A stretch of DNA of 43,889 nucleotides from Streptomyces spinoverrucosus (GTDB taxonomy: Bacteria; Actinomycetota; Actinomycetes; Streptomycetales; Streptomycetaceae), in the NCBI RefSeq assembly GCF_006539505.1, contig NZ_BJND01000074.1, positions 1-43,889 on the forward strand, written 5' to 3'. The translations under genes and the position numbers were made by a program. The notes beneath the pieces were generated by a model, which made no database searches, was not told the origin of the DNA, and saw nothing but the letters and a program-made list of their open reading frames with translations. This document shows, piece after piece, positions 1 to 5,962 of this stretch (position 1 is the first letter of the stretch; each line of letters opens with the position of its first letter).

Positions 1-353
1 AGCGCCGCGAGGCCCGTGCGGAGGAGGAGAAGGAGCGGCCCCGCGAGGAGGAGCGCCGCGAGGCCCGTGCGGAGGAGGAGAAGGAGCGGCCCCGTGAGGA
101 GGAGGCCGAGGACGAGTACGACGAGTACGAGGACGAGCAGCCGGAGGACCGGTACGACGAGAGGGAGGAGGACGAAGCCGAAGCCACATCACCGTCCGCG
201 TCCAAATCCCCGTCCGCATCCAAATCCGCGTCCGAGGACGAAGACGAGTACGACGACGAGGACGAATACGACGACTACGGCGAGGAGGACGAAGAGCCCG
301 AGGACCGCGACGAAGAGGAACCCACGGCCGAGAGCCGTCGGCGCCGCAGGTAG
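1..353 (+). CDS. Partial acidic repeat protein of the gas vesicle cluster (GvpY/GvpZ position), C-terminal part
   Basis: The reading frame is open from the left edge (codons start at base 3) to a TAG at 351-353, so only the last 116 residues are present. The protein is very rich in Glu, Asp, Arg and Lys. It starts with two copies of a 17-residue unit (RREARAEEEKERPREEE), followed by an acidic tract with DEYDEY-type repeats, a Ser/Pro/Lys linker and a basic RRRR end. It lies directly upstream of gvpJ. In Streptomyces gvp clusters (order as I recall it O-A-F-G-Y-Z-J-L-S-K) that is the place of the poorly characterised gvpY/gvpZ genes. The assignment rests on position and composition only, because low-complexity sequence carries no family signature. 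A scaffold or assembly-accessory role in gas vesicle formation is inference. Confidence 0.6.
   Translation, partial: RREARAEEEKERPREEERREARAEEEKERPREEEAEDEYDEYEDEQPEDRYDEREEDEAEATSPSASKSPSASKSASEDEDEYDDEDEYDDYGEEDEEPEDRDEEEPTAESRRRRR
3..104 (+). repeat. Two tandem 51-bp coding repeats
   Basis: Bases 3-53 and 54-104 differ at only one position (C to T in the CCCCGC/CCCCGT codon pair). The period of 51 bp equals 17 codons, so the reading frame is kept and a charged 17-residue unit is duplicated. Further copies may lie left of the window. The near identity at DNA level points to recent slippage or unequal recombination. Confidence 0.9.
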
Positions 354-396
354 CCGACGGCGCCGAGCCGCTCCCAGGAACGAGGTCGAGGACGCC

Positions 397-801
397 GTGA
401 CCGAGCCCCTATCCGCCGGCCCCTCCCCGGCGCGGACGCTTCAGCCGTACGGCCAGGGAACCAGTGCGAACCTCGCCGACATACTTGAGCGCGTGCTCGA
501 CAAGGGCATCGTCATCGTCGGCGACATCAAGATCGACCTGCTGGACATCGAACTGCTCACCATCCGGCTCCGCCTGCTGGTCGCCTCGGTGGACAAGGCC
601 AAGGAGATCGGCATCGACTGGTGGGAGCGCGACCCGGCCCTGTCCTCCCGCGCCGACGGCACCCGCGAGCTGGAGGAACAGAACGCCCGGCTGCGCGAAG
701 AGGTCAGGAAACTGCGCAAGCAGATCGAGCGCGAGCCCGGCGCGGAGCCGAGGCGCAGGAAGCACAGGACCGCCGAGGACGACGACCACGGCCGGAGTTG
801 A
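397..801 (+). CDS. gvpJ: Gas vesicle structural protein GvpJ (GvpA family)
   Basis: This 134-residue protein has the GvpA/GvpJ/GvpM core at about residues 25-85: NLADILERVLDKGIVI, then GDIKIDLLDIELLTIRLRLL and a VDKAKEIGIDWW end. The core forms the helix-strand-strand-helix fold of the small hydrophobic shell proteins. GvpJ is a minor shell or tip component thought to help nucleate the gas vesicle. The C-terminal half is a charged coiled-coil-like tail (ELEEQNARLREEVRKLRKQIE) ending in a basic/acidic stretch, unlike the major shell protein GvpA. The GTG at 397 is chosen because it gives the usual short leader and has GAGG a few bases upstream; the frame stays open further upstream, but only with Arg-rich sequence that looks noncoding. 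It is followed by gvpL after 6 bases, so the two are probably cotranscribed. Confidence 0.88.
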   Translation: MTEPLSAGPSPARTLQPYGQGTSANLADILERVLDKGIVIVGDIKIDLLDIELLTIRLRLLVASVDKAKEIGIDWWERDPALSSRADGTRELEEQNARLREEVRKLRKQIEREPGAEPRRRKHRTAEDDDHGRS

Positions 802-807
802 GACGCC

Positions 808-1650
808 ATGGACGACCAGCTCAGCTATGTGTACGGCGTGGTGCGCACCGTCGCCGCCCTGGAGCAGGACGTACTTACCGGCGTCCGCGGGGTCGCGGAC
901 GCGCCCGTCACGCTGGTGCACCACGGCGACATGGCGGCGGCCGTCAGCCCGGTCCCCCGCTCGGACTTCTCCGAGGCGGCCCTCAAGGCGCACCTGGAGG
1001 ACCTGGACTGGCTGGAGACCGTGGCCCGGGCCCACCACCACGTCGTCGAGACATTGGGCGCGCACACCACGGTGCTTCCCCTGCGACTGGCGACGGTGTA
1101 CCTCGACGACACCCGGGTCCGCGACATGCTCGGCGAACGCGAGAAGACCCTCACCGCGCTGCTGGACCGGCTCGCCGACCATGTCGAGTGGGGCGTGAAG
1201 GTCTACGCCGACACGTCCGCCCCGCCCGATCGGCCGCCCCCGCCCGACACCGCGGACGAACCCGACCCCGGCCGCGCCTACCTGCGGCAACGCCGGAGTC
1301 AGCGGCACGCGCGCGAGGACGCCTGGTCGTCCGCCGCAGAGGCGGTCCGCCGTATCGAGGGACAGGTCGGAGACCTCGCCGTGGCACGCGCCCGGCACCG
1401 GCCGCAGCAGGGCCGGCTGGCCGGCGGTGCCGGGGAGAACATCGCGAACGACGCCTATCTCGTCCCGCTCCGCCACGCCGAGGAGTTCCGCGCACGGGTC
1501 CTGCGGGCCGCCGAGGGACTGACGGGCGTACGAGTCGAGGTCACCGGCCCCTGGGTGCCGTACTCCTTCGCCCAGGCACCGGAGACCCAGGCACCAGAGC
1601 CCCACGCACCGGAGCCCCAGGCCGCCCCGGAGGGAGCGCGTCAACCGTGA
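808..1650 (+). CDS. gvpL: Gas vesicle protein GvpL (GvpF/GvpL family)
   Basis: The 280-residue protein begins MDDQLSYVYGVVRTV, the typical first strand of the GvpF/GvpL family. It also has the family's internal elements: HHGDMAAAVSPVPRSDF, a WLETVARAHHHVVETL helix, the LPLRLATVYLDD segment, a VEWGVKVYAD strand, and near the end VRVEVTGPWVPYSFA. Family members are accessory proteins that bind GvpA and are needed for vesicle assembly. A Pro-rich linker at about residues 132-152 and a C-terminal Ala/Pro/Glu repeat (APEPQ/APEPH-type units) are extensions beyond the core. The stop codon overlaps the gvpS GTG by four bases (GTGA), which suggests translational coupling. Whether it is called GvpL or GvpF is decided by position before gvpS and gvpK. 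Confidence 0.88.
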   Translation: MDDQLSYVYGVVRTVAALEQDVLTGVRGVADAPVTLVHHGDMAAAVSPVPRSDFSEAALKAHLEDLDWLETVARAHHHVVETLGAHTTVLPLRLATVYLDDTRVRDMLGEREKTLTALLDRLADHVEWGVKVYADTSAPPDRPPPPDTADEPDPGRAYLRQRRSQRHAREDAWSSAAEAVRRIEGQVGDLAVARARHRPQQGRLAGGAGENIANDAYLVPLRHAEEFRARVLRAAEGLTGVRVEVTGPWVPYSFAQAPETQAPEPHAPEPQAAPEGARQP

Positions 1651-1853
1651 CCGCGTACGAGGACCCCCCGCTCGCCCAGCGCCAAGTGGCCCTGATCGAC
1701 CTGCTCGACCGGCTGCTGAGCGGCGGCGCGGTGCTCACCGGCGACATCGTCCTGTCGATCGCGGACATCGACCTGGTCAGGATCTCGCTGCGCGCGGTGA
1801 TCGTCGCCGTTCATGAACAGCAATGGGAGCTGACCCTTGACGAACCCCGCTGA
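1647..1853 (+). CDS. gvpS: Gas vesicle protein GvpS (small GvpA-family protein)
   Basis: The 68-residue protein consists almost wholly of the GvpA-family core: VALIDLLDRLLSGGAVLTGDIVLSIADIDLVRISLRAVIVAV. The amphipathic helix, beta-hairpin and second helix pattern is clear, and there is almost no tail. The GTG start at 1647 overlaps the gvpL stop (GTGA). In Streptomyces clusters this third GvpA-like gene, between gvpL and gvpK, is gvpS. It is probably a minor structural or nucleating subunit. Its end overlaps the proposed TTG start of gvpK by 17 bases. Confidence 0.85.
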   Translation: MTAYEDPPLAQRQVALIDLLDRLLSGGAVLTGDIVLSIADIDLVRISLRAVIVAVHEQQWELTLDEPR

Positions 1854-2250
1854 CCGCCCGCGCTCCGACCGCCTGGAGGAGGTGGCCGACGCCGCCGCAC
1901 GTGCGTTCGCCCTCCTCCCCGCCCGGCCGGACGAGATGCCGCCGCCCCTGGGCGACGAGGACGGCCGCTCGACGGTCGCCCGCCGCCTGCGTACCAACCC
2001 GGAGACGGTGGAGCGCGACCTGGTCAAGCTCGTGCTGACGATCGTCGAACTGCTCCGCCAGCTCATGGAACGCCAGGCCCTGCACCGCGTCGACCAGGGC
2101 AACCTCACCGAGGAGCAGGAGGAGCGGCTGGGCCTGACGCTGATGATCCTCCATGACCGGATGACGGAACTGTGCCGCCGCTACGACCTCACCATGGAGG
2201 ACCTCAACCTCGACCTGGGCCCCCTCGGCCCCCTACTGCCACCGCCCTGA
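1837..2250 (+). CDS. gvpK: Gas vesicle protein GvpK
   Basis: This 137-residue protein matches GvpK in length and sequence: a Pro/Asp-rich N terminus, then VERDLVKLVLTIVELLRQLMERQALHRVDQGNLTEEQEERLGLTLMILHDRMTELCRRYDLTMEDLNLDLGPLG. The ELLRQLMERQALRRV and LGPLGPLL segments are characteristic. It is helical and needed for vesicle formation in other organisms. The start is taken as TTG at 1837 because GGGAGC lies 7-12 bases upstream and no ATG or GTG fits. It is the last gene of the gvp operon. Its stop is only 2 bp from the convergent stop of the displaced radical SAM gene end (TCA at 2253-2255). Confidence 0.88.
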   Translation: MTNPADRPRSDRLEEVADAAARAFALLPARPDEMPPPLGDEDGRSTVARRLRTNPETVERDLVKLVLTIVELLRQLMERQALHRVDQGNLTEEQEERLGLTLMILHDRMTELCRRYDLTMEDLNLDLGPLGPLLPPP

Positions 2251-2252
2251 CA

Positions 2253-2339
2253 TCAGCGACCGCCGCCCGCCCCGTTCACCACGCTCAGCGGCAGCAGCTT
2301 CTTGCCCGTCGGGCCGACCTGGATGTGGGTATCCATCTG
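2253..2339 (-). pseudogene. Displaced native 3' end of the radical SAM gene
   Basis: Read on the minus strand, bases 2339-2253 encode QMD, then THIQVGPTGKKLLPLS, then a glycine-rich VVNGAGGGR tail and a TGA. This is the same C-terminal sequence as in the radical SAM protein whose complete gene ends at 9174, where it reads TAIQIGPTGKKLLPLTVKK. The fragment has no upstream part. It is therefore the original chromosomal end of that gene, cut off by insertion of the element at 2329-9242. It sits immediately downstream of gvpK, convergent with it. This is direct evidence for the left boundary of the element. Confidence 0.9.
2329..2339. other. attL core of the integrative element
   Basis: GTATCCATCTG is identical to the core at 9232-9242. 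To its left the host-derived gene end continues into gvpK. To its right (from CGGCCATAACAAG) the sequence is unrelated to the radical SAM gene and leads into the integrase. The reconstructed attB would join the left flank here to the right flank at 9243. The exact crossover dinucleotide cannot be decided from one sequence. Confidence 0.75.
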
Positions 2340-2386
2340 CGGCCATAACAAGACAGCTCAACATCTAGCCCGTACGCTCCGCGGCC

Positions 2387-3961
2387 ATGAAGACGTACGA
2401 CATCGAGAGCGAGTGGACCGCCTCGGACCTGGCTCTCCTGGAGGACCTGAAGCGGGCGGAGGCTCTGCTCCCCGAGGACGCTCCGCGCGCACTCCTCTCC
2501 GTCCGCCTGTCCGTACTTACGGAAGACACGACATCGCCGGTACGGCAGGAACTCGACCTGCGTCTCCTGGCCAGAGAGAAGGGGTACCGCGTCGTCGGCG
2601 TCGCGTCCGATCTCAACGTGTCGGCGACGAAGGTTCCGCCGTGGAAGCGGAAGGAGCTCGGCGAGTGGCTCAACAACCGGGCCCCCGAGTTCGATGCTCT
2701 GCTCTTCTGGAAGCTCGACCGCTTCATCCGTCGCATGACGGACCTGTCCACGATGATCGAGTGGTGCGAGCGGTACGGGAAGAACCTCGTGTCGAAGAAC
2801 GACGCGATCGACCTCAGCACGACCGTGGGCCGGATCATGGTCACGCTCATCGGCGGCATCGCGGAGATCGAGGCGGCGAACACGTCGACCCGCGTGACGT
2901 CGTTGTGGGACTACGCACGCACTCAGGACTCATGGCTCGTCGGCAAGCCGACCTACGGCTACGTCACGACGAAGGTGGACGGCAAGCCGGCGCTCACCAT
3001 CGAGCCGAGCGCCCACAAGGCACTGCACTGGGCCCGGCGCATGGCACTCCGGGGCGTCTCCGCCCGGCGTATGGCCCTCTGTCTCGTCCGCTCCGGGCTC
3101 ATGTCGTCGGGACTCACCACGTCGACTCTCCTTCGCCGCCTTCGTAACCCCGCGCTCATGGGCTACCGGGTCGAGGAGAACAAGCAGGGCGGCAAGCGAC
3201 GGAGCAGGCTCGTCCTCGGCAACGACGGGAAGCCGATACGGGTCGGCCCCCCGATCTTCACCGAGGAGGAGTTCGAGACCCTGCAAGCGGCACTCGATCG
3301 CCGGGGCAAGAACCAGCCCACCCGGCAGGCGGGCGGAGCGACGCAGTTCCTCGGCGTACTGATCTGCGTCGACTGCTCGACCAACATGACCGTGCAGAAG
3401 AACATGAGCAACGGCCGGAGCTACACCTACCTGCGCTGCGGCAAGTGCAAGGGCGGCGGACTCGGCGCACCCAACCCGCAGGACGTGTACGACATCCTCG
3501 TGGGCGACGTGCTGCGCGTCCTCGGCAACTTTCCCGTCCAGGTCCGGGAGTACGCGAAGGGAGCCGAGGCGCGCGCCGAAGTGAAGCGGCTCGAAGATGC
3601 CATCTCCTATTACATGGCGGAACTCGAACCAGAGGGCCGCTTCTCGAAGACGCGCTTCACTCGCGAGCGAGCGGAGAAGACGCTCGACCAGCTCACGGAA
3701 GAGTTGAACGCCATCGATCCCGAGACCACGCAAGACCGTTGGGTCCTCGTGCACAACGGCAAGACTTTCCGGGAGATGTGGGAAGCGGGCGGCATGGAGG
3801 CCATGGCTGAGGACCTGCGCCGCGTGGGCGTCACATGCGAGGTGACCCGTACGAAGGTGCAGGGAGTGCGAGCCCCGTCCGTACACCTGCGACTCAAGAT
3901 CCCGCGCGACGTACGCGAACGCCTGGTGATCAAGGGCGACGACTTCGCCGCAAGGCTCTAA
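2387..3961 (+). CDS. int: Large serine integrase (site-specific recombinase)
   Basis: The 524-residue protein has the large serine recombinase architecture. The N-terminal resolvase domain (about residues 35-185) carries the likely nucleophile Ser42 in VRLSVLTEDTTSP and the FWKLDRFIRR active-site helix. A recombinase domain follows (about 195-315; GKPTYGYVTTKVDGKPALTIEP and LRNPALMGYRVEENK). Next comes a zinc ribbon with Cys327, Cys330, Cys351 and Cys354 (CVDC...CGKC), then a coiled-coil region (AEVKRLEDAISYYMAELE) and a C-terminal DNA-binding tail. Such enzymes join attP and attB in one direction; excision needs a separate directionality factor. The gene lies 48 bp from attL and reads inward. 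The ATG at 2387 gives a full-length protein; no strong Shine-Dalgarno sequence is seen upstream. All key residues are present, so it is probably active. Confidence 0.92.
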   Translation: MKTYDIESEWTASDLALLEDLKRAEALLPEDAPRALLSVRLSVLTEDTTSPVRQELDLRLLAREKGYRVVGVASDLNVSATKVPPWKRKELGEWLNNRAPEFDALLFWKLDRFIRRMTDLSTMIEWCERYGKNLVSKNDAIDLSTTVGRIMVTLIGGIAEIEAANTSTRVTSLWDYARTQDSWLVGKPTYGYVTTKVDGKPALTIEPSAHKALHWARRMALRGVSARRMALCLVRSGLMSSGLTTSTLLRRLRNPALMGYRVEENKQGGKRRSRLVLGNDGKPIRVGPPIFTEEEFETLQAALDRRGKNQPTRQAGGATQFLGVLICVDCSTNMTVQKNMSNGRSYTYLRCGKCKGGGLGAPNPQDVYDILVGDVLRVLGNFPVQVREYAKGAEARAEVKRLEDAISYYMAELEPEGRFSKTRFTRERAEKTLDQLTEELNAIDPETTQDRWVLVHNGKTFREMWEAGGMEAMAEDLRRVGVTCEVTRTKVQGVRAPSVHLRLKIPRDVRERLVIKGDDFAARL

Positions 3962-3978
3962 CGAGGGACCAGGAACAG

Positions 3979-4017
3979 ACATCTCCGGGCGGCTCAGCCA
4001 GCCAGGCCCGGAGGTGT
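3979..4017 (+). terminator. Hairpin downstream of the integrase gene
   Basis: ACATCTCCGGGC (3979-3990) pairs with GCCCGGAGGTGT (4006-4017), with one G-T pair and a 15-base loop, 17 bases after the integrase stop. No long T-run follows, which is common for Streptomyces terminators. The rest of 4018-4261 shows no convincing gene. It holds two more hairpins, CCGCTCC/GGAGCGG at 4061-4079 and an imperfect one near 4087-4115. Confidence 0.6.
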
Positions 4018-4261
4018 TCGGGCTTGACGGCCGGCCCGGGCTCCGGATAGGAAGACTCTCCCGCTCCTTCTGGGAGCGGACACCGTAGCTCCCGCCGTTC
4101 AGCGGCGGTAGAGCTGGCCACTCCGTGAGGGGCCGCGATCCCGAGGGGCTCGCAGGGACGTCGAGGACATCCCGAAGCGCAGGACGGTACTGCGCGACTT
4201 CCACCCAACGCCGAGGCGCGGCTCCGTGCTGCCCTCGGCCACCGCCAGGAGTCGCCAGCCC

Positions 4262-4372
4262 TTGAACATCACGATCGAAGTCGTCTGGACCTGTGAGGTC
4301 TGCGCGTCGCCTCTTGTCGACAACGAAGCGCACGAGTGCAGCCGCTCCCCGCAGGGAGGGGGTAGCCGGTGA
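4262..4372 (+). CDS. Small cysteine-rich protein, possible zinc-binding peptide
   Basis: A 36-residue frame beginning with TTG at 4262 reads LNITIEVVWTCEVCASPLVD and continues to a Cys and a Gly/Ser/Arg tail. It has a CxxC pair and a third Cys 14 residues later, which suggests a small metal-binding fold. AGGAG lies at 4247-4251, ten bases before the TTG, and the stop overlaps the GTG of the next gene (GTGA, 4369-4372), so coupled translation is likely. A GTG at 4226 in the same frame would add 12 residues but lacks a ribosome binding site. Function is unknown. The call rests on the ribosome binding site, the overlap and the beta-strand-like start. Confidence 0.5.
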   Translation: MNITIEVVWTCEVCASPLVDNEAHECSRSPQGGGSR

Positions 4373-4718
4373 CGATCAGCTTCGGCCACAACCGTCCGTG
4401 GGGTGGTGTCTCCCAGCACGAGTACCGGCGCATGGCGCAGCACCCCGGGCACCCTCTCGCCTACCGCGTCCACTTCGCCGCCATCGGTTGGGCAGACCGG
4501 CAAGGACACGCGGCCTTCGGGCCCGGCCGGCTGGCCACCCTGCTGGGCAAGAACGGCAAGCCACTGTCCGACCAGAGCACCCGCAACGCGGTGGCCCGCG
4601 CCAAGGAACTGACCTTGTGTCGCCCCGTTCCGGGGCCGCCTGCCTCGTCCTTCCTCCCCACCTGTTCCAGAAGGGCAAGGGTGCACCGGTCCCCTGCCGA
4701 CTCCATCAGGACCGGTGA
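4369..4718 (+). pseudogene. Frameshifted helix-turn-helix-type accessory protein gene
   Basis: From the GTG at 4369 (strong GGGAGGGGG ribosome binding site at 4354-4362) the frame encodes MTISFGHNRPWGGVSQHEYRRM, PLAYRVHFAAIGWADRQGHAAF, then GRLATLLGKNG and RNAVARAKELTL. This is the start of a small protein family common on Streptomyces plasmids, phages and integrative elements. After about 4618 the family ending (SGAACLVLPPHLFQKGKG, to a TGA at 4716-4718) lies in a different frame, as expected after loss of one base in the CTTGTGTCG region. Uninterrupted translation instead runs into unrelated sequence and stops at 4737. The gene is therefore probably broken, unless this is a sequencing error. 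A DNA-binding role is inferred from the LLG...STRNAV helix-turn-helix-like segment. Confidence 0.65.
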
Positions 4719-4739
4719 GCACACGCGGTACGTGTAGTC

Positions 4740-5137
4740 AGAGCACGTCTGGCGTATACCGGCACGGCACCCGACCTGCGGAAACGTTCGCGTGCTCTCT
4801 AATCTATTTGGCTCCAGTGCAGCGCGGCACCTGTCGGGGCCAACTGAGGAAGGCCACGAGGACCAACGGCAAGGAAAGCAGGGGGCGCGGCAGCGCCCCA
4901 CAGGAGCAGGGCAACGGCGAAGAGAGAAGCGGCAGGGGCGGCCTACCGGCCGCCACGGTCTCAGCGCTCAACAACAGTGCGGCCCCGGAAGGGGCCGACA
5001 GGAGCAGGCCAGCAAGACCCGTGGGGCGCTACCGCACCCCACTGTCTCAGCCGTAAGGCCCTGTTCCTTGCAGGCTTCCGCCGTCGTGCGCGAGTCAGAG
5101 CAAGGCTGTGACCAGGTCATACGCCCCGCCGGGGCAG
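4740..5137. other. Hairpin-rich noncoding tract of the element
   Basis: The 548 bases between the broken gene (4718) and the next coding region (5267) contain no ORF that looks real, but they hold a series of perfect stems: AGAGCACG/CGTGCTCT (4740-4747 with 4791-4798), GGGGCGC/GCGCCCC (4882-4888 with 4893-4899, loop GGCA), GGCGGCC/GGCCGCC (4937-4943 with 4948-4954, loop TACC), CGGCCCC/GGGGCCG (4980-4986 with 4991-4997, loop GGAA), an imperfect GTGGGG...CCCCAC stem at about 5019-5040, and GCCCC/GGGGC (5123-5127 with 5131-5135). Two of the stems are followed by the same ACAGGAGCAGG. It may be a structured RNA, a plasmid-type origin or a transfer site. The function is unknown. Confidence 0.45.
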
Positions 5138-5218
5138 TCGGCGGGCAGGACAGACGGACCCTGAAACCGTGGCGGAATCTTGGCTGCTAAGACATGGCGG
5201 TCCGCCTCATTGTGCTCA

Positions 5219-5232
5219 GGGGGTCATCCCCC
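5219..5232 (-). terminator. Short G5/C5 hairpin downstream of the DUF2199 gene
   Basis: GGGGG (5219-5223) and CCCCC (5228-5232) flank a TCAT loop, 34 bases beyond the stop of the minus-strand DUF2199 gene. It can fold into a short GC-only stem without a T-run. This is weak evidence for termination. Confidence 0.4.
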
Positions 5233-5266
5233 ACCCCTTCGCCATCGACGTGCTCAGCCGTCTCGG

Positions 5267-5788
5267 TCAGCGGTCCTCGCCGTTGCCGTGGAGGACGGTT
5301 TCGGCGATCTCACGGACGCGGTCGAGACTGATGCCTGTGCGCTGCTCGACCGCAAGGGGATGATCGGTGGGTTCGAGCTCGATGAAAGGGCGCTGGCCGA
5401 CCGGGCGGGTGTGAGCGTTCGTCTTCAGGTTGGTGGTGCCGGGCGAGTAGATCGGCAGCTCGGTAGTCAGCCAGCCGAAGTACGGCTTCTCGTCTTCGCG
5501 GCCGGGCGTGTTCCACATGTCGGCGGCCCGGGAGAAGTTGTCTCGACTGAGGGAAACCCAGACTCCCCACGAGAACACCTCGTCACTGCCGATGACGGGT
5601 ATCTCGATCAAGCCCTTGATGAAGTAGTGCTGGGCCTTGATGACGCACTGGTCCGAGGAGAGCAGACTGTCGGGTCGGCCTTCGAAGCTTGCGTCCCAGA
5701 CGTCTGGGGCCGTGGCGCTGTAGCCCATCGGAAGTTCCGCGTGGTACTCGCCGCAGCATGAACAGGTGTAACCGAGATCGTTGGGCAT
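5267..5788 (-). CDS. DUF2199 family protein
   Basis: From the ATG at 5788 the 173-residue product begins MPNDLGYTCSCCGEYHAELPM. It contains CxxC followed by GEYH, the LLSSDQCVIKAQHYFIKGLIEIPV block and the EVFSWGVWVSLSRDNF block that define DUF2199 proteins. The function of the family is unknown. It is a soluble cytoplasmic protein with an N-terminal zinc-finger-like start. Longer frames reach 5887 but read through the recombinase-site region and lack the family sequence. No clear Shine-Dalgarno sequence is seen, so a leaderless transcript is possible. It is divergent from the Hin/Pin-like recombinase gene; the shared 174-bp gap holds the hix-like site, so that recombinase could affect its promoter. 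It is an accessory gene of the element. Confidence 0.75.
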   Translation of the reverse strand: MPNDLGYTCSCCGEYHAELPMGYSATAPDVWDASFEGRPDSLLSSDQCVIKAQHYFIKGLIEIPVIGSDEVFSWGVWVSLSRDNFSRAADMWNTPGREDEKPYFGWLTTELPIYSPGTTNLKTNAHTRPVGQRPFIELEPTDHPLAVEQRTGISLDRVREIAETVLHGNGEDR

Positions 5789-5831
5789 GCGCGGGAGCGT
5801 AGCTTCGCTGCGAAGCGTAACGACGAGACAG

Positions 5832-5857
5832 GTCTCAAAAACCAAGGTTTGTGAGAC
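5832..5857. other. hix-like recombination site (26-bp imperfect palindrome)
   Basis: The arms GTCTCA (5832-5837) and TGAGAC (5852-5857) flank a centre containing AAAACCAAGGTTT (5838-5850). The same 13-base centre occurs in the hix sites cut by the Hin DNA invertase as I recall them, including the central AA (5844-5845) where such enzymes exchange strands. The site lies 106 bp upstream of the Hin/Pin-like recombinase gene. No second copy was noticed in the window, so it may serve as resolution site I or as one half of an inversion system whose partner is missing. Confidence 0.65.
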
Positions 5858-5902
5858 GACTGGCAGCGCGCCCCTCACGGGGCGCAACCCTGTTCAAAAC
5901 CC

Positions 5903-5952
5903 GTCTCGAAACGCCCGCCTCGGACTTGATTTTTTGAGACGAGTTCTGAGAC
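5903..5952. promoter_or_regulatory. Possible accessory recombinase-binding sites upstream of the recombinase
   Basis: Further copies of the hix-site arm GAGAC/GTCTC occur at 5903-5907 (GTCTC), 5936-5940 and 5948-5952 (GAGAC, direct repeats 12 bp apart), plus an inverted pair at 5825-5836. Clusters of half-sites beside a resolvase gene are typical of res loci and often double as the operator of the recombinase gene, whose ATG is only 10 bp further on. A hairpin GCGCCCC/GGGGCGC lies between the blocks at 5868-5885. This is an inference from pattern. Confidence 0.45.
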
Positions 5953-5962
5953 AGTCCGCGCC

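Noticed and set aside
3..104. 51-bp repeats considered as CRISPR-like or noncoding repeats
   Set aside because: The units are contiguous without spacers and keep an open frame, so they are protein-coding tandem repeats.
4715..5190. Two overlapping + strand frames (4715-5056 and 4792-5190) in the hairpin tract
   Set aside because: Neither has a ribosome binding site, recognisable sequence or normal codon bias, and both run through perfect hairpins. The region is better described as noncoding.
5267..5887. Longer 206-residue form of the DUF2199 protein starting at 5887
   Set aside because: The additional 33 residues run through the recombination-site region and do not resemble the family. The ATG at 5788 gives the conserved N terminus.
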